Source: Candidatus Peribacteria bacterium (GTDB taxonomy: Bacteria > Patescibacteria > JAEDAM01 > Absconditabacterales > Absconditicoccaceae). From it: a stretch of DNA of 64,000 nt. The DNA lies in the NCBI GenBank assembly GCA_031280545.1, contig JAITGP010000007.1, positions 44,286-108,285 on the forward strand. Reading direction: 5' to 3'. Under the pieces are notes generated by a model, which did not search any database, was not told where the DNA came from, and saw only the letters and a list, made by a program, of their open reading frames with translations. The translations under genes were made by a program, and so were the position numbers. Numbering within the stretch: the first letter of the stretch is position 1; each line of letters starts with the position of its first letter. Shown here piece by piece: positions 40,330-50,955 of the stretch.

Positions 40330-41118
40330 TTACTCATCCCACTGCGGAGCCACAGGTGGATTAATATAACGATGATTCTTCGGTAAAGAAACTATCACAG
40401 CCAAATCTTCCTCATCCAACACCAACACTTGAGCAGTAAAATTCTCTGTTAATCTCTCTTCGCTACTCGCCTTAGGAATTACAATACATCCCTGCTGTAA
40501 AAGCCACGCAATACACACCTGAGCCACACTAACTGAATGTTTCTCAGCGATACCCCACAACGCCTCATTTTTCAAAAGATGCCCATGTCCCAGCGGAGAA
40601 TACGCAGTAATCAAAATTCCATTTGCCTCAGCAAAAACTTTCACTTTCTCCTGACCAAGCTCCAAATGATACTCTATCTGATTCGTAAAAATCTTTCCAT
40701 CGGTATAACGTACCGCATGCTCCATATCAGCAACCCTAAAATTTGATACTCCGAAGTGATTGATCTTCCCTTTCTGTTGCAAATCCATCATCACATCAAA
40801 GCATTTTTCATGCTCGAAAAGAGTAGTCGGTCGATGAAGTAAGAGCAAATCCACATACTCCGTCTGCAATTTTTCTAAACTCTCCTCAAACGACTCTGCA
40901 AGCCTCCCATAATTATCAATCCAAATCTTCGTCGTCAGCCAGAATTTTTCTCTTTTTTTTCCAGAAGCCTTTCGAGCCTGTCCGACTTCCGCCTCATTAC
41001 CATAAATTTGTGCCGTATCAATATGCACATATCAGAGAGAAAAAGCTGATTGAACAGCATGTACACAGTCCTCCTCTCTAAGCTTTAGAGTTCATAATCA
41101 AAGTTTTGGAATTTCCAT
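40330..41118 (-). CDS. aldo/keto reductase
   Basis: A 262-residue NAD(P)H-dependent oxidoreductase. The start at ATG 41118 gives MEIPKLGLGTLKL; three TGA codons supply conserved Gly of this N-terminus. Catalytic tetrad: Asp in HIDTAQIYGNE, the Tyr of the same motif, Lys in LTTKIW and His in LLLHRP. C-terminal IPKASSEERLTENF is the coenzyme 2'-phosphate site. Substrate unknown. A standard-code reading would lose the first 30 residues. Confidence 0.92.
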
Positions 41119-41225
41119 AGTATAAGAGAAAAAAATAAAAGTACCACAAAGTCGGTATTCCTATACGGAGGCTACGGGACAAAGAACGCAAAATCAATTT
41201 CCTATATAAACATTCTCATAAGTTG

Positions 41226-41262
41226 CAGTTCCCCCTGAGAAGGGGACGAAAGGGGGATTTAT
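41226..41262 (+). repeat. intergenic palindromic repeat (family A relative)
   Basis: TTCCCCCTGAGAAGGGGACG continues to AAAGGGGGATTTATC: CCCCCT pairs with AGGGGG arms. It lies in the 150-base gap between two minus-strand genes and resembles the inserts in trmD and the murF-like gene. Confidence 0.5.
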
Positions 41263-41270
41263 CAAAACAA

Positions 41271-42347
41271 CTACAGCATATCAATCGTATACAAATGAAT
41301 CAACAACTGATTATAAAATGCCTTCTGACTCACACTCAGCTTTCCACTAGTCATAGCTTTACGGAAAGGAGTGATGAAAAGAAGCGAAGGAGTCTTTACC
41401 TTACCAGCATATCTCTTTAAAATTCTATCCAAAATCTGAGACTGAAGCTCTATCTTGTTCATATCTTTTTCAGTCAACTCATATTCTGGCTGATAAGGAG
41501 TGACGTTCTCAGGAATTTTCCCGCCAAGCTTGAGATAAGCTTCTTTATCTACTACCACGAAAGCATCCGTAATCATCCTCCTACTCCCCCTATCCAAAAC
41601 CTTTCCATCATATACCATTCCCAAACTCGCTCCAGCATCCAGAAACAAAGCATTATAGCAACCAAATTGGGCTTTAAGATACGGTGCCATATCTCGTACA
41701 CTAGAAGAACCCACCACTCCCATATACACCGTTTTTCCATCCTCAGTAGAACAGATAAAGTTCCTGCTTCCTTTTCCTGTCAGCTTACTGTCAATATATT
41801 CCCTCGCTCCAGCCGTCACATCTTCTCCTCTGATAAGTAATACAGGAAAATTAGAAATTCCAAAATACAAATCATCAAGTCTCTCAGAGTTGATATTACT
41901 GGTTAGACCTACATCCCAAACACTAATTTTATTCTGGACAAACAGTGGAGTTCCATCCTGCTCAAATCCAAAGATTCCACGAATACTCGTATCTGGCCAA
42001 TAGGTACTATAATTTGCCCCATCTCCTTTAAACACCCTCTCATACACGGAATGCGTAGTGGCACAATTGGAATAGTCCTTGGGACAGAAAAAAGCAGCAT
42101 TAACTGCACTGGTTCCTCAGACTTTTTTAGTCAGATCTTCCAAGGTCTCTCCACCCTCTTTCGCTACAGAAGCTACCACAAAATGTTCTCCATCCAGTAC
42201 CACTTTAATAACTCTGATGGCTTTACCTCCACGTTCTTCAATCAAGAGTTCTTGATAAGCAACAGTAAAATTACCATAGAGTAACCCTACTATCAAGAGA
42301 AAAGAAAAAAGAAAAAACTGGCCGTAAAGACGAAGAGATAGTTTCAT
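41271..42347 (-). CDS. phosphodiester glycosidase (NAGPA/DUF2233) family exoprotein
   Basis: A 358-residue protein: signal anchor (about 5-30), then the NAGPA-type domain with SAVNAAFFCP, FPVLLIRGE, and ALFLDAGASLGMVYDGKVLD, matching the family core (N-A-x-F, L-D-G-G-x-S-x-M). One TGA (Gly, near 42116) joins the parts. ATG 42347 is chosen over GTG 42353. Such proteins cleave phosphodiester-linked sugars on surface glycans; substrate is inferred. Confidence 0.78.
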
Positions 42348-42420
42348 GAGCACACGAATAAAAAGGTAAAATCATAAAGAAAGTATGGTTTTTCAGCCGA
42401 TAAAATCAAGATAAAAAATC

Positions 42421-42520
42421 TCTTGCATTCCGATCAGAAATTCCTAGTATAAGAATTGTCTTTCACAAAAAGACTAAACAGGTTAGAAATATCTTATCTT
42501 CGGATGGGATATTTCTTTTT
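42421..42520 (+). ncRNA. short terminated transcript, putative small RNA or leader
   Basis: TTGCAT (42423-42428) and TAGTAT, 16 bp apart, are followed about 40 bases later by AGAAATATC...GATATTTCT, a 9-bp hairpin with inner ATC-TTCG-GAT, and then TTTTTT. This predicts a transcript of roughly 65 bases. It may be a free small RNA or an attenuator ahead of tsaE. Confidence 0.4.
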
Positions 42521-42534
42521 TATAGAAAAAAACG

Positions 42535-42680
42535 CCCTAAAACAGAGCGTTTTCCTCTACTCTTGTTGTTCTCTCTGAGCTTTTTCCAACTATGGAGATA
42601 TGCAAGGGATTCTTAAGCTTTTCATTTCGCTTGAAAGCTCCTCAAAAATCCCTACACTTTCCACAGTTATAAATCACAAA
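42535..42680 (-). ncRNA. putative hairpin-rich RNA with terminator
   Basis: On the minus strand AACTGTGGA pairs with TCCATAGTT (one G-U), AGGGATT pairs with AATCCCT inside it, and AGCTTTCA pairs with TGAAAAGCT at the tip, forming one long interrupted hairpin. AACGC...GCGTT plus seven T (about 42562-42534) ends it. The layout recalls 6S-type RNAs but no family signature was recognised. It converges on the plus-strand short transcript. Confidence 0.4.
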
Positions 42681-42739
42681 AAATCTGTTTATATTTGAAA
42701 CTTCTGTGATTTTTCTTTTACTCTTCCTCACTTCTCTCT

Positions 42740-43147
42740 ATGATTATCCACTCCCCCACTGAAATGCACCAATACGGGAAACAGCTCGCACAAACCCATC
42801 ACATCATCACCTTATCAGGAGAACTCTGAGCAGGGAAAACCACGTTTGCAAAAGGATTTGCCGAAGGTTTAGGAATTAATCCTGAACAAGTCCAATCTCC
42901 TACCTACACCTACCTGAATATCTATGATAATAAGCTCTTGCATTTGGATATGTACAGACTAGAAAGTTTCGAGCAACTCATAGAAAAAGGGATTTTAGAT
43001 CAGATGAATGAGTATAACTACATCCTCATCGAATGGCCAAAACGAGTTGATCAGCTGGAAATATGACCCTACACCTCACTTTCTATCACCAAAACGGGAG
43101 AATCAGAAAGAGAAATAGACTTGCAATCTCCCTCCATTTACCTATAA
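42740..43147 (+). CDS. tsaE: tRNA N6-threonylcarbamoyladenosine biosynthesis protein TsaE
   Basis: A 135-residue P-loop ATPase of the TsaBDE complex that makes t6A37 in tRNA. Walker A is GELGAGKTTFAKG; its first Gly of GAGKT is TGA at 42827-42829, direct evidence for TGA=Gly. Other markers are SPTYTYLNIY, LLHLDMYRLES and YILIEWPKR. A second TGA is Gly near 43064. TsaD and TsaB are not in the window. Confidence 0.93.
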
Positions 43148-43249
43148 TGAATAGAAACATCGCCTTAAACGGAATAAGCCCCTGTTGGTGTTTGTTTACC
43201 CGTCATTGCTATACTAGCAACAGACTTTTTATTCTTTTATCTTTAACCC

Positions 43250-43504
43250 ATGGCTGAAAAAAAAGCAATCGCGTCATTCAAAAGACATGACAACGACACT
43301 GGATCTCCAGAAGCACAAATCGAACGTCTCAACGCTCAAATCACAATGCTTCAAGAGCATCTCGCAAAAAACAAAAAAGATTTTGATGCAAAAAGAGCAC
43401 TCTTACAAAAGGTAGCTCACAGAAGAAGATTTTTGAAATACCTCAAGGAAACAAACTTGGAATCTTATGCAGATATTTCAAAAAAAACTGGTCTAAAAGT
43501 ATAG
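43250..43504 (+). CDS. rpsO: 30S ribosomal protein S15
   Basis: An 84-residue uS15 of normal length. Conserved parts are DTGSPEAQIERLNAQI and RRRFLKYLKETN, which contact 16S rRNA helices 20-22. No TGA is used, as expected for a highly expressed gene. It precedes an S1-like gene on the same strand. Confidence 0.97.
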   Translation: MAEKKAIASFKRHDNDTGSPEAQIERLNAQITMLQEHLAKNKKDFDAKRALLQKVAHRRRFLKYLKETNLESYADISKKTGLKV

Positions 43505-43553
43505 TTGAGCGTTTATCGCGTTCAGCATTTTTATTTCCTAATTTTATATCTTA

Positions 43554-44756
43554 ATGGCAAAGAAAACTGCGGCTACTACAAGCCAATTTATCGTGCCCTC
43601 TATCAAGGAAGGACAAAAAGTAAAAGGAACGATCCTCAAAGAAATAGAAAACTGAGTATTAGTTGATTGTGAAAATGGTGCCTTTACAGGAGTAATCCTT
43701 GCAAAAGAAGCAAAAGAACTCAAAAGATCAAAAGTAAATTTGGATGGAGGGACCGAACTCGAACTTGAAATCATCAATCCAGACATCAGACATGAAGATG
43801 GATATTACATTGTATCTGTGACGAGATTATTGCAGTACGATGTATGGAAATCAGTTATCGACCAATTCGAAAAAGATACGATCATCACAGTGGTACCTAC
43901 AGAAGCAAATCTTGGAGGTCTCCTGATCGATATGCACGGTATCAAAGGATTTATCCCTCTTTCACAGTTGGCTCCTATCCACTACCCTAGAGTAGAAGAT
44001 GGAGATCAAGAAGCAATCTTCGGAAAATTATTGGAGCTCATCGGACAAGAAATCAAAGTGAGAGTAATCAATATTGACGAAGAAGAGAGAAGAATCATCC
44101 TTTCAGAGAGAGAAGCACTCAGAGAAGAAAGAGACAGAGTATTAGAAGAACTCGCAGTGGGAAAAATCTTTGATGGAGTAGTATCAGGAGTATCATCTTA
44201 CGGACTCTTTGTCACTATCGGAGGAACGGTAGAAGGACTCGTACATATCTCAGAAATTACTTACGGTCACGTAAATAATATCGAAGGACTCGGAAAAATC
44301 GGAGACAAAATCCAGGTAAAAGTGATTGGACTCGAGAACGGAAAAATCTCCCTCTCCGCGAAACAGCTCAAAGGAGATCCATGGGAAGAATTACCAGCCA
44401 AATACAAGGTGGGAGACATCTTTGATGGAAAAGTGGTGAGATTTGTACCGTATGGAGTATTCGTTCGTGTATTCGACGACATCAACGGACTCGTGCATTT
44501 GAGTGAACTATCTCAAAAATCCGTTAACAATCCAAACGAAGTAGTAAAAATCGGACAATCTGTAAAAGTGAAATTGATTCTCATTGATACCCAACACAGA
44601 AAAATCGGACTTTCTATGAAAGATATCGATGAAAACGGAGAAGCAAAAGCACCTGCTACTGCTAAAAAGAAAGACCTTGCAGAAGTAGCAAAAATGCTTG
44701 AAGAATCTGAAGAAAAAGCCCCAAAAGCAAGTAAAAAAGCTGAAAAAGAAGAATAA
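43554..44756 (+). CDS. rpsA: 30S ribosomal protein S1-like (multiple S1 domains)
   Basis: A 400-residue protein with four S1 (OB-fold) domains: about 20-85, 100-185, 195-265 (VGKIFDGVVSGVSSYGLFV) and 280-350 (VGDIFDGKVVRFVPYGVFV), then a Lys/Ala/Glu tail. One TGA near 43652 encodes Gly in ENGVLVDCENGAF; ignoring it would remove the first domain. S1 helps load mRNA on the ribosome, which matters in a genome where many starts lack a clear Shine-Dalgarno sequence. Four domains, not six, is common outside Proteobacteria. Confidence 0.93.
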
Positions 44757-44776
44757 AAAAACTGATTATAAAAAAA

Positions 44777-44807
44777 AGATAGCCTACACAAAGGGGCTAT
44801 CTTTTTT
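44777..44807 (+). terminator. intrinsic terminator after rpsA
   Basis: AAGATAGCC pairs with GGCTATCTT, followed by T residues. Same hairpin type as at 14886 and 28827. Confidence 0.85.
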
Positions 44808-44845
44808 GATTCACCGCGAAGAAATTTCACCTGAAGAGAACAAAA

Positions 44846-45697
44846 CTATTTCACTTTAATATACCACTGCACTACATGGAAAGGCGACATATTATTATGA
44901 GCCTCATCTCCTCCTGCAGGTTTAGTAGAAACTTGAAAATCTTTATCGGCAGTATATCCATTCATCGGAGCTAATCCATTGCTTGCACCTCCACCAGCAA
45001 CAGCTTTCAAAGCAATAGTATGCGTATGATTCGGCATTTCTGAATCAGTTAACGTATGCAACACTTCTCCTGCCTGAAAAGCTCCACTCACAGTATACAA
45101 ATCCACATATCCCAATGGGAAAGAAATCGTTTCATCCTTGGCATAGTCCCCTTCTCCTACCAATGTTCTTCCAGCCAGATTATAAGTATTTCCTCATAAA
45201 ACAGCGTCTTTTACCTGTTTATCAATGGCACTACCATCACATAATGCCCATCCCAAAAGATTCATCGTTTTTTGATCTACCGTTCCATTGACAGCAATAT
45301 ACGTCCCTAAAGGGAAAAGAGTAGAAAAACCAGATTCCAAAGAAGCCAATTGACTTTCCAATTCAGCGATTTGCTCAGAAAACGTAGTAGCAGAAAGAGT
45401 GACATCATCCTGCACCGTAACAATTTCAGTCTGTAAACCAGAAGTCTCTGCCTGCAAGTTCGAAACATCCTGCTGCAAATTGGCAATTTCTTCTAGAATT
45501 TTAGCTCTTTCTTCTGTAGCTACACGTGCAGTGTCATCATTTTCACTCACGATTTCCTCTCCTGCATTATGAATAACATCATCAGAAGAAAACTGATTAA
45601 AACTTACAATACCGATCCCGGTAATACTAAGGAGTCCGATTCACCATAAAGCTCCTTGCAATAAAGGAGTGGTGAGTGATTGTTGTGCTATTTTCAT
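44846..45697 (-). CDS. membrane-anchored protein with coiled coil and phage tail-collar domain
   Basis: A 283-residue protein: N-terminal transmembrane helix (about 12-35), a coiled coil (about 55-125, regular heptads in EIANLQQDVSNLQAE), and a C-terminal phage Tail_Collar domain (PLGTYIAVNG, GWALCDGS, GRTLVGEGDY, MPNHTHTI, NNMSPFHVVQWYIK). Two TGA codons encode Gly. The collar domain is typical of phage tail fibres and of bacterial surface proteins derived from them. No phage genes surround it, so a host surface adhesin is more likely. Confidence 0.82.
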
Positions 45698-45734
45698 GGG
45701 TATATATAAAAAGATAAAAAAAACTTATATATTT

Positions 45735-45762
45735 ATTATATATAAATATATAAATCTGTCAA
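45735..45762 (-). promoter_or_regulatory. promoter for the tail-collar protein
   Basis: Minus strand TTGACA (45762-45757), 16-bp spacer made almost only of A and T, TATAAT (45740-45735): full consensus, 38 bp before ATG 45697. Confidence 0.7.
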
Positions 45763-45820
45763 CTTTTAGAAGACTTTATAATATATAGAACAAGCACATA
45801 GGTTTTCCACTACAAATATT

Positions 45821-48526
45821 CTACTCTAACTCCTCCTTTACTTTCGCTAAAAACTGCAACGCCTGCAATGGTGTCATATTATCCAAATCCGCCTGTGATA
45901 AAATTCTCTGCACTTTCTCGTACTTCTCCTGATACTCCGCCTGCTCCTGAGAACTTACAAACGCTTCCATCTCAAACAACGGCACTCTCGCCACTCCTCA
46001 CGAAGCAAACTGCTTTTCCTGCTCCAATCCATTCAATAGCTCCTTCGCTTTCTCCAAAATCGCCTCAGGGATTCCCGCGATTTTCGCGACATCAATTCCA
46101 TAGCTCTTGTTGGCTCAGCCTTTTACTATTTTTTTCATAAACAATACTTCGTATTCGGTTTCATATACTGATACGGAAAAATTCTTCACTTCACTATACT
46201 GCTTTTCGAGCTTAATCAACTCGTGATAATGGGTCGCAAGAAGCGTCTTGGCTTTCAGACTTTTGAGAATATATTGCAAAATCGCACTCGTCAATGCCAT
46301 TCCGTCATAGGTACTCGTCCCACGCCCGAGCTCATCAAAGATGATGAAACTTTTTTCCGTCGCATTATTCAAAATATTCGAAACCTCAATCATCTCCGTC
46401 ATAAAGGTGGACTGATTTTTCGCAATCACATCGCCACTCCCCACGCGAGCAAAGAGCCCATCAATCAGTCAAATCTTCGCCGAAGACGCCGGCACAAACA
46501 GCCCACAATGAGCCAACAGAACAATTAAAGCTGACTGACGAAGATAGGTCGATTTACCTCCCATATTCGGTCAAGTAACAATATGCACAAGCCCGTTTTC
46601 CTGCTCCAAAGCTCCACTCGGTGCGAGTTGATTTCCAAGTACGAGGTCATTCGGGATAAACTGCTGGTCGCGAGGCAAGTAAGCCTCAATCACGGGATGT
46701 CTTCCTCACTCAATCGCAATCACATTCGTTGCGTTCAATTCTGGTTTGATATACGTATGCTCCAACGCAAAAATGGCGTGAGAACAGTACACATCAAGCT
46801 CCGCGATTTTCTGTGCAAGAGTAGAAAGTGCTCCTGCAATCGTTGATACTTTTTGAGCAAGAGTTCCCAGCAGCTGAAATTCAAGTTTGATCAGCTGGTC
46901 TTTGGAAGACAGGATTGATTGTTGGATTTCTTCCAGATAAGGACTAGAATAACGCTGATTATCTTTGAGGGTTTGCCTACGATTCAACGAAAGTTTCGCG
47001 ACTCGTCATTCTGAGGACGATGAGCATTGCGAAGAGGACGAAGAATCCAGAGACGATTCAAAAGTTGAAGAATCTTTCTGCGTCACCTCGATAAAATATC
47101 CTTGGTTCATCACAAACTTCAATTTCACGTTATGGACTCCCGTTTCACGCACGAGAAATTGCTGATACTCCAACAAAAGTTCATCGCTATGATAGGCAAT
47201 TTTCCTCAGTCTATCAACTTCCTCCGAATATCAATCCAAAATATAGTCCATATCCAGCTTTATCTCTTCATCAGCTTTCAAAGCCTTTTTTAATGCTTCC
47301 CAAAGGGAAAAAAGCTGATTTTTCTCCTCTTCGCTCAAACCCAACTTCACGAGTTCCTGTTTCATCATGGACGAATACTCCAACTCGGGATTGAAGAAAA
47401 TCCCCAACGTCGTCCTCAGTTTGATAAACGGAATAGGGCTCAGCTTTCTATACAAAATAGTCGTGAGCAACTTATTAATATCAAAAGTATCGCTGAGCTT
47501 TTTCAGCATTGCTCCGGCGTGTTCGTGCTCCTGATACCTCGCGATATGGTTTTGCCTCTCCTGTAAAACGGGAAGCGTATGAATCGGATTACTCAATACA
47601 TACCTCAAAAATCTCGCTCCACTCGTAGTTTTAGTCTGGTCGAGAATACCAATCAAACTATATCTTTCATTCGCTTCATAACTGGAAGAAAAGAGTTCCA
47701 AATTTTTAATCGTAATATCGTCCATCAGCACCATTCCGAGCTGAGCGTGATAAGAAATTTTGTACACATTCGTCAAAGCATTCTGCTGAGTATGCTTGAT
47801 ATAATTGAGCAGAAGGGCAATCGCTTGCAATCTTCCCTCCACCGTCGCTTGTCAGAAACTCGACAAGGTCTGTACTCTACACACATTCGTGAGAAACATT
47901 TCAGGGTCGCTCGGGATTTCATAGACGGAAATCAGACATTTTAGATACTGCTGAAGAGGCGTAGAAATGCTGTCTTTCTCTCTGAAATCAATATCCATAA
48001 TCACCTCACTCGGCGACAAGGTCAGAATCCATTTTTGCAAATCACCAAGATTCGTGAAACTCTTTGTCCAATATTCTCCTATCGTAAAATCACCCCACGC
48101 CAAATGGTAATTCTCTCAGCTTTTTACTTCCTGTTCAGTCACTGCCACCATATAGTTAAACCTCTTATCTCCCTCCTGAATGTAGGTCCCCGGCGTGATA
48201 ATCTGAGAAATTTCCCTCTGCACAATCTTTCCAGAAACAGGTTCAGAAGTCTGTTCTGCTATCGCGACTTTATATCAATGCTGAATAAGCTTGGGAATAT
48301 ATTTATCAATGCTATGATGGGGAAGTCCCGCCATCGGAATGGCTTCATCTTTGCTCCTGCTCGTCAAAACGAGGTCAAGAACCCTATGGCAGATATGGGC
48401 GTCTTCAAAAAAGACTTCATAGAAATCTCCCATACGAAAAAAGAGAATGCAATCGAGGTACTGCTTTTTTATTTCTTGATATTGTTGCATTGCTGGGGTA
48501 AGAGACATAGTAGAGAAGATAGGCAT
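45821..48526 (-). CDS. mutS: DNA mismatch repair protein MutS
   Basis: A 901-residue MutS. Domain I has [15 protein letters not shown] with the mismatch-reading Phe-Tyr-Glu; the ATPase has a GGKST Walker A (TGA supplies a Gly), [15 protein letters not shown]alker B, and LLATHYHEL. About ten TGA codons are Gly, so a standard reading shatters it into many pieces. ATG 48526 or 48508 are both possible starts. It is downstream of atpC on the same strand. A standalone MutS-N-like protein occurs separately in the DGR at 32 kb. Confidence 0.95.
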
Positions 48527-48553
48527 TTAAGGAGAAATTACAAGAGAAAAGAA

Positions 48554-48946
48554 CTAGTGAATATTTTTTATTCTCCTGGTTTGCAAAGATTGAGCCAACT
48601 TTTTTATCTCTAAATGAGCTCTTTCAAAAGCGGTATTCATCGTATCTGGAGAATTTTCATCTACTCCAGAGCGGACAAAAATCTGAATCTCTTCACCGTC
48701 CAAATACACCATCCCCTCATCTACATCCAGCGTCATGTAATCTCCTTCAAAAAGAAAAGAAGCTGAGTCCAAAATTCTATCTTCTTTTTCCTTATTGATA
48801 AACCTCACTTTCCCAGAGCTCACCAGCGTAGTCAAAGGAGCATGATTGGGTAGAATTCCGATCGTTCCCGAAAAAGTCGGAATTTCCACAAATTCCACCT
48901 TGCCAGAAAAAAGAATTTCATTGGGAGTGAGGATTCTAAGAAGCAT
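48554..48946 (-). CDS. atpC: F1 ATP synthase subunit epsilon
   Basis: A 130-residue epsilon subunit. N-terminal beta-sandwich: LLRILTPNEILFSGKVEFVE, then GTIGILPNHAPLTTLVSSGKVRF, the family's most conserved segment. C-terminal helix region with AFERAHLEIKKLAQ. ATG 48946 is preferred over TTG 48961. It regulates ATP hydrolysis in the F1 stalk. It lies between mutS and the beta-barrel-like gene, away from atpA. Confidence 0.9.
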   Translation of the reverse strand: MLLRILTPNEILFSGKVEFVEIPTFSGTIGILPNHAPLTTLVSSGKVRFINKEKEDRILDSASFLFEGDYMTLDVDEGMVYLDGEEIQIFVRSGVDENSPDTMNTAFERAHLEIKKLAQSLQTRRIKNIH

Positions 48947-49046
48947 CTGTGAAATCTCCAAGAAAAAAGATAAAAAACTCTCTATTATTTAGGGTAAGAA
49001 TATCCTCCCAGAAAACAAGAAAAAAGCTGAATAGCAAAAAATAGCA

Positions 49047-49074
49047 AAAATCGGTAGAAAACCTACCGATTTTA
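49047..49074 (-). terminator. intrinsic terminator, probably bidirectional
   Basis: AAAATCGGTAG and CTACCGATTTT form a near-perfect hairpin. On the minus strand it follows the beta-barrel-like gene. Confidence 0.75.
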
Positions 49075-49094
49075 ATTTTCATCTCCATAACGGA

Positions 49095-49760
49095 TTAGAA
49101 CTTATAGCCCAAATTTAGCATTGGCAACGATTCCCCTTCTCGGAAGAGTAGATCTCCCTGAAGGTAGAAATTTTTAGGCAATTGTTGAGTAATTCCAACC
49201 GCACCATAGAATTTCTTTTCTAGTACATTGTCATACCAACCTGAAAGCTGAATTTCCGTACCCTTTACTACTTCCTTTGTTGCCTGCAGTCGAATAATGA
49301 TTTCATCCGATTTTAACTTGTCATAATAACAATACATCGGAGCGATATTCACATTCACAACTGGGTTAGACCAGAACAATATTACATAGGGACAGTAAAA
49401 CGACATTTGGTTGTCATTATCAAAGAATCCGTACTCTGCCGCAGCATAAAGCGACAGGTTCTTTGCAATTTCCCCTGACCAGTATAGGTCAAAGAAGGCC
49501 AATCTTCCCAATCCTTCCGTTTGGAAATCGGTCATACGATAACCACCGAGACCGAACCCAGACTTATGCTGAACATCTACCATATAGTAGGCAGACCATT
49601 CATCTGAAGTTTTCAGTCCAAAGAGTGAAGCATATCCAGAACCTGTCCGAACATCACCAGATAGGGTCAAGGATGATTTTACATTGGTAGAGTCACTTTG
49701 AGCAACTACGTTAACACTCATCACCATGGCAACTAATGCCAAAATAAATCTTGTTCTCAT
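49095..49760 (-). CDS. secreted beta-barrel-like protein, probably acquired
   Basis: A 221-residue protein: signal peptide ending VVAQ (1-21), then alternating amphipathic strands rich in Tyr, Phe and Gly, ending MLNLGYKF with the terminal Phe typical of outer-membrane barrels. It looks like small barrel proteins of Bacteroidota. CPR bacteria are generally thought to lack an outer membrane, so this is unexpected. No TGA is used, and its A-rich leader (CAAACTTAAAAATAAAAAG) and promoter resemble those of the 51-60 kb block. It splits atpB from atpC. Confidence 0.65.
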   Translation of the reverse strand: MRTRFILALVAMVMSVNVVAQSDSTNVKSSLTLSGDVRTGSGYASLFGLKTSDEWSAYYMVDVQHKSGFGLGGYRMTDFQTEGLGRLAFFDLYWSGEIAKNLSLYAAAEYGFFDNDNQMSFYCPYVILFWSNPVVNVNIAPMYCYYDKLKSDEIIIRLQATKEVVKGTEIQLSGWYDNVLEKKFYGAVGITQQLPKNFYLQGDLLFREGESLPMLNLGYKF

Positions 49761-49887
49761 ATCTTTTTATTTTTAAGTTTGTTTATGAGTGTAGTATATA
49801 TATATTAAATATAAAGTCAAGAGAAAAAAAAGAAAAATATTGACTATATGTTGCTATACATTAACAACAATGGTAGTAACTAGCATT

Positions 49888-50784
49888 TTACAAAGTTTTT
49901 CTTTGGATACTCTCCGCTAATTGTTTCACAATAAGTTCTTCATTTTCAACTTTCGAATTTTTACTCTCAGTATCTAAACTCATCTTGATAAAAACACTTG
50001 TCAAGAGTGAAAATACTAATGCCTGCACCACTGCAGTCAATGTGCTCTGCAAATAAAAAATTAACGGAACGAGAAGTGGCAACTCTAAACCAGCAAGTCG
50101 ACCTTTCGTAGCCTCACCAAGCATTCAGACAATGATCATCAAAAGAAGCGACCCCGCCATCATATTTCCATACAGCCTAAAAGCCAGAGAAATAACTTTA
50201 GCTATGATCCCGATAATATTGAGAATCCCGATGAAAAGAGATATTACGATATCAAACACCTTCGCAAACGGTCGAATCAGATAAAACATCCAGACTGACT
50301 CAGATTTTTTAGAAAGTTTAAAAAGATCTGTTCCCCATACTGGGAAATAGCTATACAGAAAACTGCCCAACCCCTTGGTCTTGGCTTCAACCCTAAGGAC
50401 AATGAAAATACTACAAACCGCCAATGCCAAGGTAAAAGAAATATCCCCCGTAGGATTTTGAATATACTGCTCCAGCACAGGAAAAGGAGAAATCAGAATA
50501 TCCAATAGTAATCCAATAACATTAGCAATCAAAATAATCAAAAAGAGATTCGTCACGTAAGATTTGATCCAAAAAGGAGCTTTTTCCCCCAGAATTTCCT
50601 CGAAGAAATTATAAATACTTTCTACCAGATACTCTACCAGTACAGCAAATTTTCTCTGCGGTTTTTTCTTTTCCACTCTATAAGCATCTCTCAAAAAAAC
50701 CAGATAACATACAAAAATCACCCCTGCAATCGCCAGAGATCAAAACAATAAAGGAAGAGAGAAAAAAGAAAGAAAAGTCTGCAT
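49888..50784 (-). CDS. atpB: F0 ATP synthase subunit a
   Basis: A 298-residue integral membrane protein with five or six helices. The essential Arg lies in AKVISLAFRLYGNMMAG (family: L-R-L-F-G-N-x-x-A-G). Two TGA codons encode Gly: one in LPLLFGSL near the start and one in IIVGMLGEA. Subunit a forms the proton half-channels against the c-ring. The next genes on this strand are a foreign-looking barrel protein and atpC; atpE and atpF are not adjacent. Confidence 0.92.
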
Positions 50785-50865
50785 AGCTTCAAGATAGGAA
50801 TATCATCAGAGATTGCAAGCAAAATAAGCCCCCGCAAGCAAAAGATAAAAAAGTATAAAATAGGC

Positions 50866-50894
50866 TTGACTTTACATATATATATCAGTATAAT
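50866..50894 (+). promoter_or_regulatory. promoter for the aldehyde dehydrogenase
   Basis: TTGACT (50866-50871), 17-bp spacer containing ATATATATATC, TATAAT (50889-50894). Near-copies occur at 52588 and 59827 (minus). Confidence 0.75.
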
Positions 50895-50955
50895 ATAAAA
50901 AAGAAAAGTAACATGCTTTTTCAAAATAAAATAATAATCTAAAAAAACAAAAAAA

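Noticed and set aside
44846..45697. Prophage remnant, suggested by the tail-collar domain
   Set aside because: No other phage genes are near, and the protein has its own membrane anchor and promoter.
45821..48526. mutS as a multi-fragment pseudogene
   Set aside because: Six fragments share one frame and join perfectly through TGA=Gly with all MutS motifs present.
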